Origin: Paeniglutamicibacter cryotolerans
GTDB lineage: Bacteria > Actinomycetota > Actinomycetes > Actinomycetales > Micrococcaceae
Direction: 5' to 3'
Length of the DNA stretch: 64,000 bases
Assembly (NCBI RefSeq): GCF_014190875.1
Contig: NZ_JACHVS010000001.1
Coordinates: forward strand, 1,364,001 to 1,428,000
Shown here piece by piece: positions 8,030 through 15,703 of this stretch (position 1 is the stretch's first letter; every line of letters begins with the position of its first letter). The position numbers were made by a program, and so were the translations under genes. The notes beneath the pieces were generated by a model that made no database searches, was not told the DNA's origin, and saw nothing but the letters and a program-made list of their open reading frames with translations.

Positions 8030-8704
8030 CCGGCCCGAGGCCGGTCGCCCTGCGGGGCCGGTGCCTGGTCCCATGGCCGCGGACTCCTTCGGGCGCCCCG
8101 GCTTTTACCTGCGCCATGCCGGCGCCTGTGATGCGATGGCCTCATCCCGGGTGTACAACAGGCGGCCCTGGGGCACCCGCCCCGGGGACTATGCGGCCTT
8201 CGCCGCCCGGGCCATCGGTTCCAGTGGTGGCCCGCTGCTCGCGGTGGTGGGGGAAGCTGTCGCTGCCATGGCGCTACTGCATGTCGCCGGTCGACGTGAG
8301 GCGGCCCGGGCGGGCACGAGTATGCTCATGCTCGACCTGGCTGCCGGAGCGGATCGCACTGCGAGTGCGGGGACATGCCCGCCCCCGCAGGGGGTTGGCG
8401 CAATGGGGCCACCCTGGGTCTGGGGCTGCTGCACTGGATCCCGCAGGTGGCGGCGGTGCTGTCAAAGCTGAGGGGCGGCTGGTGGATCAGGGGTCGATTT
8501 GGCTGGCTTCCCTGGACCGGGGCCCGGCCGGGTCCGACGCCTGCCTGAAGCTGCTGCGGGCCCATGGAGACATTGCCCGGGTCCGCACGGCGGGGGAGCT
8601 CGACGAGTTGGCGTTGGACGCCGGCATCGGCACCGTTTCGGTGCGCCATGCAGGATCCATGGCGCACTTGGCCATCTCGCGTGGGGAGCCCCGCCCGCCC
8701 TGTA
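8030..8704 (+). pseudogene. Decayed class I SAM-dependent methyltransferase gene
   Basis: Fragments of a class I methyltransferase appear in order but in different frames. The first has RVYNRRPWGTRPGDYAAFAA and then VVGEAVAAMALLHVA in place of the SAM-binding glycine-rich loop. Next come TLGLGLLHWIPQVAAVLSKL (8403-8470, another frame), then GSIWLASLDRGPAGSDA and HAGSMAHLAISRGE up to a stop at 8704. At least two frameshifts break it, and the SAM loop has lost its glycine pattern. It begins right after the IS5 element. The assignment rests on motif order and not on a database match. Confidence 0.6.
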
Positions 8705-8707
8705 GGA

Positions 8708-9451
8708 TCAGGCCTCGGTTCCGCCGTCCACCCGCAGGATGACGCCGGTGATGAAGCTTGCCTGTTCCGAAAGCAGGAAGGCCGTTGCGTCGGCAATTTC
8801 CTCGGGACGGCCGAGTCGCTTCATGGGGATTTCCGCGGCGTAGCCGGCCTTGGCTTCGGGCGGCAGTGAGGCAAGAGCCGCCGTTTCGATGGCGCCGGGG
8901 GCCACGGCGTTGACGCGGATGCCCAGTGCCGCGTTTTCCTTGGCGACACTGCGGGTCAGTGAGACGACGCCGTGCTTCGCGGCACCGTACGGGGTGAGCT
9001 GCGGGGTGGCGCTGATGCCCGCCAGCGAGGCGATGTTGACGATGGATCCGTGGCCCTGGCCGACGAAGTGTGCAACCTGGGCCTGCAGGGAGAGGAACGT
9101 TCCGCGCAGGGTTACGTTGATGACGCGGTCCCACTCGGCCATGGTGATGTCCTGGACCGGCTTGGGCATGGCGCCGAGGCCGGCGTTGTTAACCGCCAGG
9201 TCCAGGCTGCCGAACGTCTCGACGGCGAAGGGGATCAGCGCCTGCACCTCGGCCTCGTCGGCCACGTTGGCGTGCTTGTAGGCGGCGCGCCCGCCGGCGG
9301 CCTCGATGAGAGCCACGGTTTCCTCGCCGGCGGTGTCGTTCACGTCGGAGACGACGATGGCGGCTCCGTCCGACGCCAGGCGCAGGGCGATGGCCCGGCC
9401 GATTCCTGCTCCGGCGGCGGTGACCAGGGCAACTTGGTTTTCAAACATCAT
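8708..9451 (-). CDS. SDR-family oxidoreductase
   Basis: A 247-residue classical short-chain dehydrogenase/reductase. The cofactor loop is TAAGAGIG near residues 11-18, followed by NNAG, the catalytic Ser in NIASLAG and YGAAK carrying the Tyr-Lys pair. The C-terminus ends with VDGG as usual for FabG-like enzymes. Asp after the second strand (VVSDVN) suggests NAD(H) preference. The ribosome site AGGAG lies seven bases before the first of two adjacent ATGs. A perfect inverted repeat overlaps the putative -10 region, so it is probably controlled by a repressor. The substrate is unknown. Confidence 0.9.
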   Translation of the reverse strand: MMFENQVALVTAAGAGIGRAIALRLASDGAAIVVSDVNDTAGEETVALIEAAGGRAAYKHANVADEAEVQALIPFAVETFGSLDLAVNNAGLGAMPKPVQDITMAEWDRVINVTLRGTFLSLQAQVAHFVGQGHGSIVNIASLAGISATPQLTPYGAAKHGVVSLTRSVAKENAALGIRVNAVAPGAIETAALASLPPEAKAGYAAEIPMKRLGRPEEIADATAFLLSEQASFITGVILRVDGGTEA

Positions 9452-9475
9452 GACGACACTCCTCTGAGAAAGAAC

Positions 9476-9494
9476 TACTGTCCTTACGACAGTA
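9476..9494 (-). promoter_or_regulatory. TetR-type operator candidate for the SDR gene
   Basis: TACTGTC, five bases, GACAGTA: a perfect 7-bp inverted repeat 25-45 bases before the SDR start. On the minus strand its outer edge forms TATACT, a likely -10 box, so a bound protein would block transcription. No regulator gene lies next to it. Confidence 0.5.
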
Positions 9495-9681
9495 TATGCC
9501 TCTGCGTGCCCAGAGTGAAGGCACGGGGTTGTAGATAGTGGATTCCGGGTCGGCCGGCAACCCCGGCCGGCGGCCCGCGAGAGGCCGACGCATGCTGATG
9601 CCGTCCCAAAAATGCATTCTTGACCTGCGTTGATATGTAGGGCTTCGGGGTTCTGCCCGGATCGTCCAGAGATGCAGAGCC

Positions 9682-11667
9682 CTAGGTGATCGAGTTGCAG
9701 ATCTCCTTGATCTGTTCGATGCAGGGCTCATTCTGCAGGCTGGTCGTATCACCGAGCGTTCCGCGCTCGAAGAGCTGGGTTAGCAGGCGGCGCATGATCT
9801 TGCCCGAGCGGGTCTTGGGCACATCGGGCACGAAAACGATCTCGCGCGGCTTGGCTATCGGGCCGATCTGCGTGGCCACATGCTCGCGCAGCGCGGCCGC
9901 CAGGTCCAGCTGCCGCTTTCGCGCCGCACCGGTGAGTCCGGTGCCGATCACCGAGGTGTCCAGCGGGACCACGAAGGCCGTTGCTGCATGACCGGTCTTC
10001 GCGTCGGTGGTCGGGCAGACCCCGGACTCGACCACGCCCGGGTGCGAGACCAGCGCGGATTCTATTTCGATGGTGGAGAGCCGGTGCCCGGAAATGTTGA
10101 TCACGTCATCGGTTCGGCCCAGGATCCAGATGTCCCCGTCCGCGTCGAAACGTGCGCCGTCCCCGGCCAGGAACCAGCCCCGGTCCGCGTACTTCTCCCA
10201 ATAGGAGGTGTAATAGCGTTCCGGGTTGCCCCAGATGGTGCGGGCCATGGCCGGCCCGGTGGCGGTGAGCACGATGTTGCCCTGGTGCTGGGGCCCCACC
10301 GAAATGGCCTCGTCGTCGACGATGTCAACGGCTACCCCGGGCAGTGCGCGGGTGCCGCACCCGGGCTTGTAGGTGTCCTCGTCCTGTCGCGGGGAGAGGA
10401 TGGCGGCCCCGGTTTCGGATTGCCACCAGGTGTCGACCATTCCGATCCCCGCCGGTGTATTGCGGCCGACCTGTCTGCGCAGCCACTTCCAGGCCTCCGG
10501 GTTCACTGCCTCTCCCACCGTCCCGGCGAGCCGGATCGAGGAGAGGTCGTGGTGTTCAGGGACGCCGTCGGGGAACCAGCCCATGAGCGAGCGGACCAGC
10601 GTCGGGGCCGTGTAGTAGCTGGTGACTGCGTAGCGTTCGATGATCTCGAAGTGGCGGCCCGGGTGCGGGGCATTGGGCACCCCCTCGTAGATGACCTGGG
10701 TGACGCCATTGGATAGCGGACCGTAAATTTCATAGGTGTGCGCCGTGACCCAGGCCAGATCGGCGGTGCACCAGTGCACGTCATCGGCCCGGCGTGCCGG
10801 ATCCGTGTTCGAGAACAGGAATTCGTGGCTCCAGGAGGCCTGCGTGAGGTAGCCGCCGGTGGTGTGAACCAGGCCCTTGGGCTGGCCCGTGGTGCCGGAG
10901 GTGTACATGATGAAAAGCGGAGTTTCGGCGTCGAAGGCCTGCGGCTCGTGGCGTGGCGATGCGGTATCCACCACCTCGTGCCACCATAGGTCCCGGCCCT
11001 CGGTCCAGGCGATGTCGCAGCCGGTGCGGCGCAGAACCAGCACGTGTTCGATGGCGTTGTCCCCGGAAACCGCGGCGTCCGCGTTGTCCTTCACCGGCAC
11101 GGCAGTACCGCGGCGGTACTGCCCGTCCGTGGTGACCAGCAGCTTCGCCCCGGTGTCCTCGACCCGGAAGCGCAGTGCCTCGGCGGAGAAGCCGCCGAAC
11201 ACCAGCGAATGCACGGCGCCGATGCGAGCGCAGGCCAGGGTGATGACGATGGTTTCCACGAGCACCGGCAGGTAAACGACCACCCGGTCGCCCACCCCGA
11301 TGCCCAGCTCCGTCAAAGCGTTGGCGGCCTTCGAAACCAGTGCCTGCAGGTCGGCATAGGTAATGGTGCGCATGTCCCCGGGTTCACCCTCGAAGTGCAG
11401 AGCGACCTTGTCCCCATTGCCAGCCGCGACGTGCCGGTCGGCGCAATTCACCGCGGCGTTCAACTTCCCGCCCTCGAACCAGCGCAATTCGGGGCCGCGT
11501 CGAGAGGGAACGTCGACCGGGGTGCTCGAATGCGTGGTGTGCCAGGGCTCGGCCCAGTCCAGGCGGCCGGCGGCGGCGTCCCAGAAGGCAAGCCGTTCGG
11601 CCTCGCTGGCATCGGGGCACGGCAGGTGCCGGGTGTTTTCGGCAGCGGAAAGGGCAGGTGTGTTCAT
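9682..11667 (-). CDS. acs: Acetate-CoA ligase (acetyl-CoA synthetase)
   Basis: A 661-residue AMP-forming ligase making acetyl-CoA from acetate, ATP and CoA. The adenylate loop is YTSGTTGQPKG, the substrate pocket shows WVTAHTYEIYGPL and DTWWQSETG with the Trp that restricts Acs to short acids, the hinge is GRTDDVINISGHR, and the acetylatable lysine is in KTRSGKIMRR. The length is normal. The ATG lies eight bases after GGAG, and that GGAG is part of the 3' strand of a SAM-I riboswitch. It seems to be transcribed alone. SAM control of an acs gene is unusual, and a link to O-acetylhomoserine or O-acetylserine supply is inferred. Confidence 0.93.
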   Translation of the reverse strand: MNTPALSAAENTRHLPCPDASEAERLAFWDAAAGRLDWAEPWHTTHSSTPVDVPSRRGPELRWFEGGKLNAAVNCADRHVAAGNGDKVALHFEGEPGDMRTITYADLQALVSKAANALTELGIGVGDRVVVYLPVLVETIVITLACARIGAVHSLVFGGFSAEALRFRVEDTGAKLLVTTDGQYRRGTAVPVKDNADAAVSGDNAIEHVLVLRRTGCDIAWTEGRDLWWHEVVDTASPRHEPQAFDAETPLFIMYTSGTTGQPKGLVHTTGGYLTQASWSHEFLFSNTDPARRADDVHWCTADLAWVTAHTYEIYGPLSNGVTQVIYEGVPNAPHPGRHFEIIERYAVTSYYTAPTLVRSLMGWFPDGVPEHHDLSSIRLAGTVGEAVNPEAWKWLRRQVGRNTPAGIGMVDTWWQSETGAAILSPRQDEDTYKPGCGTRALPGVAVDIVDDEAISVGPQHQGNIVLTATGPAMARTIWGNPERYYTSYWEKYADRGWFLAGDGARFDADGDIWILGRTDDVINISGHRLSTIEIESALVSHPGVVESGVCPTTDAKTGHAATAFVVPLDTSVIGTGLTGAARKRQLDLAAALREHVATQIGPIAKPREIVFVPDVPKTRSGKIMRRLLTQLFERGTLGDTTSLQNEPCIEQIKEICNSIT

Positions 11668-11675
11668 GGCGGATC

Positions 11676-11763
11676 TCCATCGGTCCTGGCTGTAGCACCG
11701 GCCCCGGTCAGGGTGGTTGCTGCGGCGTCGTAGAGCCAGATCTCTCGGCCGCTCGGGATGGTT
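11676..11763 (-). promoter_or_regulatory. SAM-I (S-box) riboswitch upstream of acs
   Basis: Minus-strand core GAGCGGCCGAGAGA, GACGCCGCAGCAACC and GGTGCTACAGCCA closed by CCATC/GATGG. The last P1 bases run into GGAG, the acs ribosome site, so SAM binding should hide it. No separate terminator or anti-terminator is seen before the ATG. Confidence 0.88.
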
Positions 11764-11877
11764 GCCGGCAGGATGCTGATCCGGCGGCTTTATGGCGTGC
11801 TCCCTCCGGTCCGAGGCATGAGCCGCGGACCGGGTGTCTTCCGGTGTTCGGTTCGGAAGGCGTGGAAGCCGGGGGTA

Positions 11878-12459
11878 TTACCTGACGAGGTTCAGGTTGA
11901 AGACGAACCTCGGCAGCTGGCCGCGGTTGAAGTCTGCCTGCGCGCTGGAGGCGGCCATGATGTGGAAGACGAACAAGACAAGGCCCGCTAGGAAGAACAG
12001 GAAGCCCAGGTACGGAATGAACATGCCACCCGCGCAGATGACGCGCACCAAGGAGAAGTTCAGGTTCTGCCGGTGGTACTCGTCCGCCAGCTGGTTCTTG
12101 CCCTTCTCCGTGACATAAAAAATCAGTGCCGGAATCCAGGAGAAGAAGACGGAGAGCCAGAAGTTGAGCTGGACTGTGCCGGCTGCCGCGTGATGTGACG
12201 CCTGGGGGCTGTAGGGCTGCTGACCCTGCGGCAGATACTGCTGAGGGTAGCCCTGCTGACCCTGCGGCGGGTATTGCTGAGGGTAGCTCTGCGGGGGGTA
12301 CTGCTGGGGTGGGTATCCCTGCTGACCCTGCGGCGGGTATAGCGGATTGACCGGAGCCGCCGGCTCGGACGGCGCAACGGGTTCCGGGACGGACGGCTGC
12401 GCGGATGCCCGAGGCCAGCTGCCGTCCCGAGGCGTCTCGGCATTTGGTTCTTCGCTCAT
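11878..12459 (-). CDS. DUF4870 membrane protein with Pro/Gln/Tyr-rich N-terminus
   Basis: A 193-residue protein. Residues about 1-90 are low-complexity, with repeats of the type PPQGQQGY and QQYPPQ. Residues about 95-193 form a DUF4870 domain with three hydrophobic segments (FWLSVFFSWIPALIFYV, the stretch around GGMFIPYLGFLFFLAGL, and VLFVFHIMAAS) and the typical HRQNLNFS turn. Its location is the cytoplasmic membrane, and its function is unknown. GGGAGG lies seven bases before the ATG. It is separated from ssuC and acs by its own intergenic gaps and does not look like part of the sulfur operons. Confidence 0.8.
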   Translation of the reverse strand: MSEEPNAETPRDGSWPRASAQPSVPEPVAPSEPAAPVNPLYPPQGQQGYPPQQYPPQSYPQQYPPQGQQGYPQQYLPQGQQPYSPQASHHAAAGTVQLNFWLSVFFSWIPALIFYVTEKGKNQLADEYHRQNLNFSLVRVICAGGMFIPYLGFLFFLAGLVLFVFHIMAASSAQADFNRGQLPRFVFNLNLVR

Positions 12460-12558
12460 GTTTGTCCTCCCATGACGCTTTGCTGATTGCTCCGGGCCAT
12501 CACCGAAGCAGGTGTTGAGCCCAATCTACCGCCGATTTCCGGTGGCGTCGGTTATATT

Positions 12559-13404
12559 TCAGGCCCAACGGGCCACTGCCTTGGACTCCAGCAGGCCAAG
12601 CAGTGCATCGGTCAGTTTTCCAATGACCGCCAGCAGCACGATGGCCAGCAATAACCGGTCGGTGCGCCCGTTGTTCTGCGAATCGGTCAGCAGGAATCCC
12701 AACCCCATGGAGGAAGCGATCAACTCGGCCGCGACAAGGAACAGCCACGCCTGGGCCAAGGCCAGGCGCAGACCGGAGAAAATGGCGGGAACCACGGCGG
12801 GCAGCTGGACGGTGATCAGCAACCGCAGGCCGGAAAGCCCGAACGCGCGGGCCGCCTCGACCAGGTTCCTGTCTACATGGCGCAGGGCCAGGTAGACGGT
12901 GGTGAATACCGGGAAGAAGGCGCCGATGGCAATCAGCGTGATCTTCGAATCCTCCCCGATCTTCAGCCACAGGATCAGCAAGGGCACCCAGGCGAGTGAC
13001 GGAACGGCGCGGAAGGCGCCGATGCTGGGGCCCAGTAGCGCATCTGCCAAGCGGGAGAGCCCGACCAGGGCGCCGGTCGCCAGCCCGAGTGCCGCACCGA
13101 TGGCAAAGCCGATCAACACGCGCTGGGTGGAGATGCCGATGTGCTTTCCCAGCTCGCCGCGTTCAACCAGCTCGGTTCCGGCGGCCAGCACGGAAAGCGG
13201 CGAGGGCAGCAGGTTCGCCGACACCCAGCCCAGCGTGCTGGAAGCCTGCCAGATGACCAGCAGCAGCACCGGCACCACGGCGCCGAGCAGCCGCTTTCGC
13301 CCGGTCCCGCTGGCGCGGGGGCCGAGGCCCGGGGCGAGAGTAGTTCCCGGCCCGGCAATGGCCTCCTGGGCGACCGTGGTGCGGCTGGCTCCCAGCAGGC
13401 TCAT
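12559..13404 (-). CDS. ssuC: Aliphatic sulfonate ABC transporter, permease
   Basis: A 281-residue inner-membrane permease of the SsuC/TauC family. Six hydrophobic segments are visible, beginning with LLGAVVPVLLLVIWQASS. The cytoplasmic EAA loop that contacts the ATPase is EAARAFGLSGLRLLI. Its ATG overlaps the ssuA stop by one base (TGATG), so the two are translationally coupled. Together with SsuA and SsuB it should import alkanesulfonates as a sulfur source when sulfate or methionine is short. Taurine or sulfate esters are possible alternative substrates. Confidence 0.9.
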   Translation of the reverse strand: MSLLGASRTTVAQEAIAGPGTTLAPGLGPRASGTGRKRLLGAVVPVLLLVIWQASSTLGWVSANLLPSPLSVLAAGTELVERGELGKHIGISTQRVLIGFAIGAALGLATGALVGLSRLADALLGPSIGAFRAVPSLAWVPLLILWLKIGEDSKITLIAIGAFFPVFTTVYLALRHVDRNLVEAARAFGLSGLRLLITVQLPAVVPAIFSGLRLALAQAWLFLVAAELIASSMGLGFLLTDSQNNGRTDRLLLAIVLLAVIGKLTDALLGLLESKAVARWA

Positions 13405-14432
13405 CAGGAACCCTTGACCGCTGAGGCGTCGGCCTTCTTGGCGAAGCTGTCATCGATCAGAGAGTCCAATGCCTCGTCGACGTTCTTCTGCTGCGACACG
13501 TCGCCGGATTCGACGAAGATCGGGCCGACCTTGGCCAGCACCTTGCGCTGGGCCTCGCCCGGGACGCCGCTCACATCCAGGTTGGAGCGTTCGATGATGA
13601 CCTTCTCGGCGACGCCCTGGTCGAGCCCGGCAACCCCGGCCAGGATGCCGGCGGTTTCCTTCTGGTGACCGGCGGCCCAGCCGCGGGCCTTTTCATACGT
13701 GTCGACGACGACCTGCGCGACCTCGGGGGATTTGGCCAGGAAGCCCTCGGTGGCGTTCAGGAAGCCGTAGGTGTTGAAGTCCAGCTTGCGGTAGAGGAGC
13801 GTGGCGCCCTTCTGCTCGGCGCCGGCCATGATCGGATCGAGTCCGCTCCAGGCGTCGACCGACCCGTTTTCCAAGGCGGTGCGCCCGTCGGCGTGCTGCA
13901 GGTTCTGCACCGTGACGTCCTTCGGGGACAGGCCCTCGGCCTCCAGTGCCTGGAGCAGGAAGAAGTAGGGGTCGGTGCCCTTGGTGGCGGCGATCTGCTT
14001 GCCCTTCAGGTCCGCAACGGAGGTGATCGGCGAATCCTTCGCCACGACCAGGGCGGCCCACTCGGGCTGCGAGAACACCGAGATGGTCTTGATCGGGGAG
14101 CCGTTGGAGCGGGCCAGCAGGGCGGCAGAGCCGGCGGTGGATCCCACGTCGATGGCGCCGGCCTTCAGTGCCTCGTTTGCCTTGTTCGAGCCGGCCGACT
14201 GGACCCAGTTCACCGTGATGCCCTGTTCCTTCAGTGAATCCTCGAGCCAGCCCTTTTCCTTGATGACCAGGCTCAGCGGGTTGTAGGTGGCGAAGTCGAT
14301 GTTCAGCGTCTTGGTGGCACCAGCGGCGGGCTGGCCGGAGCCTTCCCCGGCACAGCCAGTGAGCAGTGCGGCGCTGGCGCCGAGGGCCGCTGCGGCCAGA
14401 AGCGTGCGGCGGGAGAAGAACGAGTGGTTCAT
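13404..14432 (-). CDS. ssuA: Sulfonate ABC transporter, substrate-binding lipoprotein
   Basis: A 342-residue periplasm-side binding protein. The N-terminus has SRRTLLAAAALGASAALLTGC, a twin-arginine-like start with the lipobox LTGC, so it should be lipid-anchored. The mature part is an NMT1/SsuA-like two-lobe domain (YNPLSLVIKEKGWLED, then GAIDVGSTAGSAALLA and KGKQIAATKGTDPYFF). The start is the ATG preceded by AAAGGA. Earlier in-frame starts give an implausible leader. It sits second in the operon, 120 bp after ssuB, with a strong hairpin in the gap that may raise its mRNA level over ssuB. Confidence 0.92.
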   Translation of the reverse strand: MNHSFFSRRTLLAAAALGASAALLTGCAGEGSGQPAAGATKTLNIDFATYNPLSLVIKEKGWLEDSLKEQGITVNWVQSAGSNKANEALKAGAIDVGSTAGSAALLARSNGSPIKTISVFSQPEWAALVVAKDSPITSVADLKGKQIAATKGTDPYFFLLQALEAEGLSPKDVTVQNLQHADGRTALENGSVDAWSGLDPIMAGAEQKGATLLYRKLDFNTYGFLNATEGFLAKSPEVAQVVVDTYEKARGWAAGHQKETAGILAGVAGLDQGVAEKVIIERSNLDVSGVPGEAQRKVLAKVGPIFVESGDVSQQKNVDEALDSLIDDSFAKKADASAVKGS

Positions 14433-14513
14433 GTTTTTTCCTTTGGGAATGGGCAGGCGCCGGAAGCCTGCTGGGCAGGGTAGGGGCAAGGGGGAGTCGC
14501 GGATGAGGGGGGG

Positions 14514-14537
14514 GCGCCCGGCGGTAGTGCCGGGCGC
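14514..14537 (-). terminator. Intercistronic hairpin between ssuB and ssuA
   Basis: A perfect 9-bp stem, GCGCCCGGC and GCCGGGCGC, with a 6-nt loop. No T-run follows on the minus strand (C-rich instead), so it is more likely an mRNA-processing or stability element, or a partial terminator. Confidence 0.45.
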
Positions 14538-14552
14538 GAGAAGGGTGTGCCG

Positions 14553-15377
14553 CTAGTGGCGGTGGGAATCGACGCCGAGGCTCTGCAGCAGCGTGGAACG
14601 CATTCGTGCCAGCCCGGTGTCGGAGCGGTCGCGCGGCCTGGTGCCGGGGACCTCGAGCACCTGGGAGATGGTGGCTGCCGAATCGCCGTCGGTGCGGCCC
14701 AGAACCAGGATGCGGTCGGCCAGTTGCAGCGCCTCGTCCACGTCGTGGGTGACCAGCAGGACGGTGGCCGGGTAACTGCGGTGGACCTCGATGAGCAGGT
14801 CCTGCATTTTCAGCCGGGTCAGTGCATCAAGCGCGCCGAAGGGTTCGTCGAGCAGCAGGACACCGGGGCGGCGGGCCAGCGCCCGGGCCAGTGACGTGCG
14901 CTGGGCCATGCCGCCGGAGATTTCGCGGGGGCGCAGTGCCGCATGGGCGTCGAGCTCGACCAATTCCAGCAGATCGGCCACGCGGGCTCCCGCTTCGGCC
15001 TTGCCGGTTCCGCGGGGCAGTCCCAATGCGACGTTCTTGGCGATACTCTGCCAGGGCAGCAGGCGCGGTTCCTGGAACGCCACGGCGCAGCGTCCGTCGA
15101 TACCGGAGACGGGTGTGCCGTTGATCAGCACGGACCCGGTGCTGGGGGAATCGAGTCCGGAGACGGCGCGCAGCAGGGTGGACTTGCCGCAGCCGCTCGG
15201 GCCCAGGATGGCTAGGATCTCCCCGGGTACCACCTCGAAGTCGACGTTGCGCAGTACCGTGCGCGCCGCCGGGCCGGTGCCGAAGCTACGGGACACGCCG
15301 CGGAAGGCAACGCCCAGTGCGGTGCTCGCCGCGGGGGCCGAGCTCGTGGCAGTCGAGTGCTCAAGTAGTGCTGTCAT
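14553..15377 (-). CDS. ssuB: Sulfonate ABC transporter, ATP-binding protein
   Basis: A 274-residue ABC ATPase. Walker A is GPSGCGKST, the Q-loop is in AFQEPRLLPW, the signature is ISGGMAQRTSLARAL, Walker B is GVLLLDEPFGALD and the H-loop is LLVTHDVDEA. The chosen start is the ATG five or six bases after GGAG. That GGAG lies in helix P1 of the SAM riboswitch. An upstream ATG in the same frame overlaps the riboswitch and is less likely. It is first of ssuB-ssuA-ssuC and powers sulfonate uptake. Its cytoplasmic partner is SsuC. Confidence 0.92.
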   Translation of the reverse strand: MTALLEHSTATSSAPAASTALGVAFRGVSRSFGTGPAARTVLRNVDFEVVPGEILAILGPSGCGKSTLLRAVSGLDSPSTGSVLINGTPVSGIDGRCAVAFQEPRLLPWQSIAKNVALGLPRGTGKAEAGARVADLLELVELDAHAALRPREISGGMAQRTSLARALARRPGVLLLDEPFGALDALTRLKMQDLLIEVHRSYPATVLLVTHDVDEALQLADRILVLGRTDGDSAATISQVLEVPGTRPRDRSDTGLARMRSTLLQSLGVDSHRH

Positions 15378-15384
15378 GGTTGAC

Positions 15385-15473
15385 TCCATCGGTCCTGGCG
15401 GTAGCACCGGTCCCCCGAGGGGGTGGTTGCTGCGGCGTCATAGAGCCAGATCTCTCGGCCGCTCGGGATGGTA
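15385..15473 (-). promoter_or_regulatory. SAM-I (S-box) riboswitch upstream of ssuBAC
   Basis: Same core as the other three: GAGCGGCCGAGAGA, GACGCCGCAGCAACC, GGTGCTACCGCCA, closed by CCATC/GATGG, with GATGGAG supplying the ssuB ribosome site. Upstream (15533-15570) lies a spaced repeat, ATTCGACG and CGTCGAAT, that could be a promoter-proximal operator. Confidence 0.88.
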
Positions 15474-15638
15474 TGCCTCAACTAAAGGGCATGCGGGGCG
15501 TCTGCGGCAAATCCGGAGCCTTGTCGCGAAATATTCGACGTAACACTTCCGTGTCGAACCTGCGTCGAATAATTCGTTTCAGCACCGCAAAAGGGTGTCG
15601 ATTTATTCGATGCTCTTATCCGCTTCCCAGCAAAGCAA

Positions 15639-15682
15639 AAGGGGCACCGCACCCTGTGCTGACACTGGGTGCGGTGCCCCTT
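15639..15682 (-). terminator. Strong terminator after the formamidase operon
   Basis: A perfect 16-bp stem (AAGGGGCACCGCACCC and its complement) with a 12-nt loop. On the minus strand it is followed by TTTTGCTTTGC. It lies just downstream of the formamidase stop and insulates the ssu riboswitch promoter. Confidence 0.85.
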
Positions 15683-15703
15683 GGGGGGCCGGGCTAGGGC
15701 CCG

